The notes under the pieces are model-generated. The model was not told where the DNA came from, searched no databases, and was given only the letters and a program-made list of their open reading frames with translations. The translations under genes and the position numbers were made by a program. From Mortierella sp. BCC40632 (lineage: Eukaryota; Mortierellomycota; Mortierellomycetes; Mortierellales; Mortierellaceae), in NCBI GenBank assembly GCA_011634665.1, contig WAEK01000024.1, positions 447,001 through 511,000 on the forward strand: a stretch of DNA of 64,000 bases, given 5' to 3'. Positions 58,857 to 64,000 of the stretch are shown in pieces. Each line of letters begins with the position of its first letter. Position 1 is the stretch's first letter.

Positions 58857-59045
58857 AGTATACAACGTATACTCGAGATGTTCCTAAAGGTGATACGGCC
58901 GTTGTTTATTGCCTACTGTAGCATGTTTAGAGTTTTTTTTTTTTTTTTTTTTTTTTTTGCTAGACTATAAGTATATTTTTTTTTTTTTTTATAAAGGTGT
59001 ATCCAGTGTATTCTTGTCCTTTGGCCGTTTTTCTTGCTTGCTGGT
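58857..59045 (+). repeat. DIRS left inverted terminal repeat
   Basis: Contains GTATACAACGTATACTCGAG, then ACGGCCGTTGTTTATTGCC, a T25 run, GCTAGACTATAAGTATA, a T14 run and GGTGTATCCAGTGTATTC. All of this except the outermost ~38 bases is found inverted at 62920-63060. Confidence 0.9.
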
Positions 59046-59070
59046 GAATACCGCTTCTTACGTTCCCACT

Positions 59071-59892
59071 ATGGACTCTAGTTCCCCGCACCCCTCGACA
59101 ATGACCTCCTCAGGCAAATCCTTCAACAACTACAACGTTCAAACCCCCCCCCAACAAGACGACGCGATGAGCATCGACAAAGACGATACCGACACTTTCG
59201 CTCGTGACCGTCGCGAATGGGTCCCCTCCGACGCATTCTTGGACGACTATTCTCCCCACCCCTTCACGACGTTGAATGGATCCTCCCCGCGAGGATAAGA
59301 CCGCTATATGGGATGCTGCTCCCAAGAGACGTGGAACCACTTTTTGATGCCCCTGACATACCTCCCGTCCTATACCAAAAGCTCTCGAAGAAGAGTAAGC
59401 TTGCCGATAAAGATCTGGCAAAGATCGGCACTCGAGTATCTATGATCTCGCCCCTGGACTACCTAGCTTCTAGAATATGGAAACTCCAAGACAAACTCGA
59501 TGATGACTCGTACCAAGAGTTGCTTCTGCTGGCAACCATGACTAGAACCCTGATCAGTGACGCCACATCGCACATTATGCAGACCCGCCTGGAGGAAGCA
59601 TACAGGACCTACTCTCCATCAGCCACAGTCCTTCTCAATCGCGACGACAAGCAGTCTGCTTTGAGCGACGAAAAGCTCAAGGAAGATATGAAAGCCCTGA
59701 AGAAGTTCAAGGAGTTCTCATCTGACCGACGACGACATGATAATAATAAGCAACATGGTCCCAAGCAGTTCAACCAACAATCCAATTTCAAGAGAGGATT
59801 CAATAACTTCAACAACCACAACAACAACAACAACAATAACCGACCAAAAAACTCGAATGGCTCCGGCGGCCAGGAACGCCGGACAGATGCGT
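59071..59892 (+). pseudogene. DIRS gag-like protein, frameshifted
   Basis: Starts MDSSSPHPSTMTSSGK with a Ser/Thr/Pro-rich head; a +1 shift near 59265 leads into VEWILPARIRPLYGM, then a helical middle and an Asn/Gly/Arg-rich basic tail (HNNNNNNNRPKNSNGSGGQ) suited to nucleic-acid binding. The reverse transcriptase region overlaps its end in another frame. Confidence 0.7.
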
Positions 59893-59899
59893 AAAGGTA

Positions 59900-61720
59900 T
59901 CGCCTCTCCAGCCCGAAAAATCCGCCTTGGCGGGCCTGGGGAGGATCGCACGACAATTCCAAGCGTGGCAGGGACTGACGGACAGTTCCTGGGTCCTCGA
60001 CATAGTTCGGGAGGGCTACAAACTAACCTTTTCCGACCCACCTCCGACAACAACAACCTTCCGACGATCCCGAACCTTCACCTCCTCCGAATCAGCTCTC
60101 ATAGAATCGGAACTAACAAACCTTTTACTCACGGACGCGATAGAGGAAGTAGACCCCCCCTCCAAGAGGGTTTTACCTCCGACATTTTTTCTGGTCCCAA
60201 AAAAAACGGGAAACTACGCCCCGTCATCGACTTACGGAAACTCAACCTACACATTCCCCGCCGGACTTTCAAGATGGAATCGCTGAACATCGTAGTGGCA
60301 GGAGTTCAACAAAACGACTTCATGACCAGCATCGACCTGAGCGACGCTTTCTTTCATATCAACATCCACCAAGAGAGTCGAAGATATCTCCAGTTTACTT
60401 GGAAAGACAAAAAAGTACCGATTCAAAGTTCTACCCTTCGGTCTAACCTCTTCGCCGATCGTCTTTTCAAAGGTCCTAAGACCTCTTCTAACGTGGGCCA
60501 GGAGCCAGGGGCATACGGATGTACGGTTACTTAGACGATTTCATAATCCTCTCCCGATCACAAGAGGAAGCGACTCGCAACACAACACTGATCCTCAACA
60601 AGATGGCACAGCTAGGCCTCAAGGTAAACCCGGAGAAGTCCTCGTTAGAACCCTCGCAGACGATGCAGCATCTTGGATATATCATCAACACCCGAACAAT
60701 GGAGATCCGCCTACCGCGAGACAAGATCCGGAACGTGATCCGATCTGCACAACGCCTTCTAGACGCGGGCAAAGCGACAACCCGACAACTAGCGTCCCTA
60801 ATCGGTCTCCCTACACTCCACAACATGCGCCATATTCCCCGCTCAACTCCGCACGCGTTCCCTACTTTTCACGAAAATACAGAGCTTACGACAATCCAGG
60901 AATTGGGACCACCAAACTCTCTCTCTCGGAACCTTCTCGGGAGGAACTCCGATGGTGGATAGACAACCTACTACGATGGAACGGGCGATCCTTCCTACCC
61001 TCGGACCCCTCGGAGACGATAACGACAGATGCTTCCGACACGGGTTGGGGAGCTCATTACCGGGACCTTCAGTTCGGAGGCCACTGGCGCAACAGCGAAA
61101 CCAACCTCCATATCAACCACAAGGAGCTATTGGCAGTACACCTCACCCTCCAGTCTCTCCCCACTTGAAGGACGTCACCATCAGGGATTCGATCGGACAA
61201 CACCACAGCCATTGCATACATCAACCATATGGGGGGGACACGCTCTCAGACTCTCTCCAACATGGCTACGGAACTTTGGGACTGGGCTCTCACGAGACGA
61301 ATAAAAATCGTAGCGGAACACATCCCCGGACAAGACAACCAGATCGCAGACCGACAGTCTCGGATGTCTCCGGAGAAGCACCAGTGGAAATTACACAGGA
61401 GATGGTTCAACACCCTCGAGAACCGATGGGGACCCCACGACATCGACCTCTTTGCGGACCGAGTCAACCATCAGCTCCCCTTTACTACTCTTGGCGCCCG
61501 GACCCAACAGCAGTCGCAACAAACGCTCTTACGCAGAAATGGCGACAATGGAAAACCCATATGCGAACCCACCGTGGGCTCTCATTCCGACCATCCTCCG
61601 AAAGCTAAGAAGAGAGCGTACAACCGTAACACTAATCACACCGGACTGGCCATCTGCTCCATGGTACCCTACGATACTCAAAATGAGCTGCGACCATCCA
61701 CTCAGCATTCCCCGATACGC
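59900..61720 (+). pseudogene. DIRS reverse transcriptase-RNase H, multiple frameshifts
   Basis: RT blocks are ELTNLLLTDAIEEVDPPSKR, KLRPVIDLRKLNLHIP, DFMTSIDLSDAFFHINIHQE, and MYGYLDDFIILSRSQEEATR (YLDD catalytic motif intact). RNase H follows with ITTDASDTGWGAHY, HINHKELLAVHLTLQSL and VAEHIPGQDNQIADRQSR. Frame changes occur near 60190, 60415, 60530, 60850-60950, 61190 and 61490, several beside A or C runs. Not translatable as one protein. Confidence 0.85.
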
Positions 61721-61799
61721 GGCGATCCCCAGGTCATTGCAATCTCACCCACTCCGGAACCACAAATGGAATTTGACCGCGTGGCGCATCTCAGGTATC

Positions 61800-62738
61800 A
61801 GTTCCAAGAGTTGGGCATGGCATCAACGACTCAAGATTTAATCATCAACCCGTCACTAAACACGAGTCGGAACAAGAATTACCAGTCAGCTCAGAAAGCT
61901 TGGGTCACCTGGGCACGTGCCAACAACATCAACCCTTTTGACGCTCCAGAAATCGAAATTGCCAATTACCTCTCCAACCGCTCCATCCAAGGATCCGCAG
62001 CAAACTCGATCAAAGCTCTACCTCTCTGCCATCAAGGAGTTGCAACCCAAGGCTAGATCAGCACAGGCCATCCTATCGAAGGTCATAGCTTCCGCTAAGT
62101 CTCAAGCCCCTCCAAGAGATTTAGCCTCCGAACCTCTAGACATATCTCCAGTCCTGAAAACACTATCGGAATGGGGTCCCAACGATACTCTGTCTGATTA
62201 CAATTTACGGCGCAAACTTGTTTGGCTCTTGGCAATCACGACCTTTTCTCGATCCTCTGATCTACACCGAATAGACCCCTCCTCTTTGGTTATCTCCAAG
62301 AACACATTATTGGGAAAGATCAACGCACCTAAGGAACGCCGAGGCGGTAGACCGATCATCAAACCTCTCAATGTTCACGCCCACAATGATCCTTTCCTAT
62401 GTCCCGTCGCCTGCTTCATTGAATTCCAGAAGAGGGAGTACGCCAGAGGAGCACCACTCGATAAACGCGACTTCATGTTCACCATCTCGGACCCTCCATA
62501 CACCAAGGCCTCAGAGCAAACGATCGCACGATGGATCAAGACCCTGATGACTACTTCTGGCATCAAAGCAACTGCCCACACTACTCGATCTGCCGGTCCG
62601 TCCACTGCCCTCATGAGAGGTGCCTCTCTAGAGGACGTTATTACACGAGGCAACTGGGCCTCCCCAAATACTTTCGACGTGTTTTACAGAAGATACAGGA
62701 TGTCAGCAACCAACTTTACAACAATGCTTCTCACATAA
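61800..62738 (+). pseudogene. DIRS tyrosine recombinase, nearly intact
   Basis: Integrase of the phage-lambda type. SAM-like N-terminal part NYQSAQKAWVTWARANNINP, then a frame change near 62020, then the catalytic part: TFSRSSDLHRIDPSSLVISK (first Arg, codon 62250-62252), RPIIKPLNVHAHNDPFLCPV, AHTTRSAG (His-x-x-Arg) and TFDVFYRRYRMS (Tyr nucleophile). The catalytic set R-H-R-Y is complete. It ends just before the internal complementary region. Confidence 0.85.
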
Positions 62739-62760
62739 AGATTGGGGCCTCTCTAGGATT

Positions 62761-62880
62761 ATCACCTTTAGGGAACATCTCGAGTATACGTTGTATACTC
62801 TAGGGATTGGACGAGCCTGCGATAGCAGGCGAAGTCTAATCACTGGTATATTAGTATACGAGAGATGAGAGTAAAGGTGA
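62761..62880 (+). repeat. DIRS internal complementary region
   Basis: 62761-62798 is the complement of the left outer end (58857-58894, one base difference in a C run). 62799-62880 is the complement of the right outer end (63061-63143). The two meet at GTATACTCTAGGG, showing the sequence expected where the ends join in a circle. Confidence 0.9.
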
Positions 62881-62919
62881 CCCTCCCACCCGCTCCAAAA
62901 AAAAAAAAAAAAAAAAAAA

Positions 62920-63143
62920 GGCAAGCACCAAACGACCAAAAGGACAAGAATACACTGGATACACCTTTTAAAAAAAAAAAAAAAAAAAATATACTTATAG
63001 TCTAGCAAAAAAAAAAAAAAAACTCTAAACATGCTACAGTAGGCAATAAACAACGGCCGTATCACCTTTACTCTCATCTCTCGTATACTAATATACCAGT
63101 GATTAGACTTCGCCTGCTATCGCAGGCTCGTCCAATCCCTAGA
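62920..63143 (-). repeat. DIRS right inverted terminal repeat
   Basis: Inverted copy of the left repeat (inner ~140 bases) plus an outer extension CTCTCATCTCTCGTATAC to CCAATCCCTAGA that is matched by the internal complementary region. Confidence 0.9.
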
Positions 63144-63161
63144 ATATGGCATATGGCTCAA

Positions 63162-63626
63162 CTAAACCTTCACCATGCTTCGAGTAACGCGACGCGTACT
63201 CACTGAAGCTTTTTTTGCCTTTTTCTGTGGGAAGATGATTGTGGTCTTCATTGGGTTCTCCTTTCCATGCACCTCCTTGCCTTTCCGAACCAGGGGTGTT
63301 CCCTCTGCAGACCATGGCGGTTCTTCCTCTATGTTTTCCTTGTCAGCGTGGGAAGGTGAGCTGCTCAAAATGCTGCTCACCATAGATGGATGGTGTGATT
63401 GCCGGCTGGGATATTTTTGCTTGTTGTTTTGATCACTAGACAGTGTCCTAGCGCCGAGTGGGAGACCTTTCGGTGGGGTGGAAGGGACAATATAGGGGTT
63501 TTCTGATGTATTGCCAAATAGATCATGGGTCTGTGCAAACAAAAAAGAGGGGGACCGTAATTGCAGATAGGATGTGAATAGTGTTTCCCATGAGTCGAGT
63601 TGAGTTGAGTTGGAGGTCCGACTCAA
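63162..63626 (-). CDS. Hypothetical basic Ser/Pro-rich protein
   Basis: 154 codons; no domain recognised. The C-terminal half is basic and Ser/Lys-rich (KKAKKASVSTRRVTRSMVKV), the middle is Ser/Pro-rich (SILSSSPSHADKEN). The proposed N-terminus runs into the pentamer repeat, so the true start may be internal or in another exon. It directly follows the DIRS right end. Confidence 0.3.
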   Translation of the reverse strand: MSRTSNSTQLDSWETLFTSYLQLRSPSFLFAQTHDLFGNTSENPYIVPSTPPKGLPLGARTLSSDQNNKQKYPSRQSHHPSMVSSILSSSPSHADKENIEEEPPWSAEGTPLVRKGKEVHGKENPMKTTIIFPQKKAKKASVSTRRVTRSMVKV

Positions 63627-63850
63627 CTCAACTCATGCACACATGAGTTGGGAAAAATCTGAACTCAACTCAACTCATGAGTCGAAAAGTTTGAACTCAA
63701 CTCAACTCAACTCAACTCATGAGTTCATGAGTTGAAAAAAGCTTCGACTCAACTCAACTCATGTTACACGAGTTGGGAGAAAGTTCGAACTCAACTCAAC
63801 TCATGAGTTGAGTTGAGTTGAGTCGGTGAGTTGGTGAGTTGAGTTGAAGA
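63588..63850. repeat. Palindromic pentamer satellite (ACTCA)n / (TGAGT)n
   Basis: Runs of CAACTCAACTCA alternate with their complement TGAGTTGAGT, with ACTCATGAGT at many of the turn points. About eight strand switches occur in ~260 bases, separated by short spacers such as TTCGAACTC and AAAAAGCTTCGACTC. Each switch is a potential hairpin. Confidence 0.9.
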
Positions 63851-64000
63851 ACACTAGATGTGAAGGGGCTACTTTCAATGGGTGATGATGACAGTGAGTT
63901 GATCATAACCTGGCGCTGGTGACGAGGTGCAGGCTTATTATGCGGCTTTATCCAGGGAGCAGCTGTCAAGGGTGAGTAATCAAGGTAATCGAGGGAATCA
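63851..64000. other. Window end, no feature recognised
   Basis: Short unassigned sequence after the pentamer satellite. Confidence 0.4.

Larger units (their letters stand above)
58857..63143 (+). mobile_element. DIRS-type tyrosine-recombinase retrotransposon
   Basis: About 4.3 kb with inverted rather than direct terminal repeats (58857-59045 and 62920-63143) and an internal complementary region (62761-62880). Its first 38 bases complement the outermost left end, and its last ~82 bases complement the outermost right end. That is the hallmark of DIRS elements, which replicate through a circular intermediate. Order inside: gag-like, reverse transcriptase, RNase H, tyrosine recombinase. No methyltransferase domain was noticed. 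Coding parts carry several frameshifts. Confidence 0.9.

Noticed and set aside
57571..63143. DIRS element nested inside the Tc1-type element
   Set aside because: No right end of the Tc1 element appears beyond the DIRS right end, so nesting cannot be shown.
1..64000. CRISPR array or bacterial operon structure
   Set aside because: No regularly spaced direct repeats with unique spacers, and introns throughout; the DNA is eukaryotic.

Overview
The window reads as nuclear DNA of an early-diverging fungus, most likely Mucoromycota and perhaps Mortierella-like. Genes are split by short GT-AG introns, homopolymer A/T tracts are frequent, and the products are typically fungal: a Bck1/Ste11-type MAPKKK, an alpha-arrestin, arginine-type carbamoyl-phosphate synthase, Atp23, mitoribosomal mS33 and a Sif2/TBL1-type repressor. 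The lineage is inferred from gene and transposon content; no rRNA or other barcode is present.

Layout. 1.4-6.8 kb (+): SAM/RBD-like/kinase MAPKKK. 7.2-10.6 kb (-): arrestin. 10.6-13.9 kb: gene-free, with four copies of one ~146 bp MITE. 13.9-17.2 kb (-): mitochondrial-type PPR protein, divergent from ATP23 (17.5-18.4 kb, +). 19.0-22.9 kb (+): CPA2. 23-30 kb: decayed mobile DNA with a Helitron helicase relic, simple repeats and one small secreted cysteine-rich protein. 30.5-36.4 kb (+): two decayed copies of a large Fanzor (eukaryotic TnpB-like) gene. 36.7-43.9 kb: an island of ubiquitin/chromatin genes, namely an RCHY1-type CHY/RING ligase, a PWWP protein with an LEDGF-like helical domain, and a LisH/WD40 SIF2/TBL1 protein. 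45-48 kb: Tc1 relic, microsatellites and mS33. 49.3-55.0 kb (-): the best preserved Fanzor, with a duplicated terminal catalytic exon. 55.4-56.4 kb: hypothetical gene. 57.6-58.8 kb: a Tc1/mariner-type element with a frameshifted DD34E transposase. 58.86-63.14 kb: a DIRS-type tyrosine-recombinase retrotransposon with inverted terminal repeats and an internal complementary region. 63.6-63.85 kb: a palindromic pentamer satellite.

The most interesting content is the Fanzor family. The copies share an N-terminal region of many hundred residues that I do not recognise, followed by RuvC-I (GTDYG or GTDPG), a DEY-TSK-C zinc ribbon and RuvC-III (RDQSAA). All copies show some damage, but the minus-strand copy keeps its key catalytic residues. 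Host genes keep long open frames, so the frameshifts in the mobile elements look like real decay rather than general sequencing error. Exon boundaries were placed by eye from splice motifs and reading-frame continuity, without RNA evidence.
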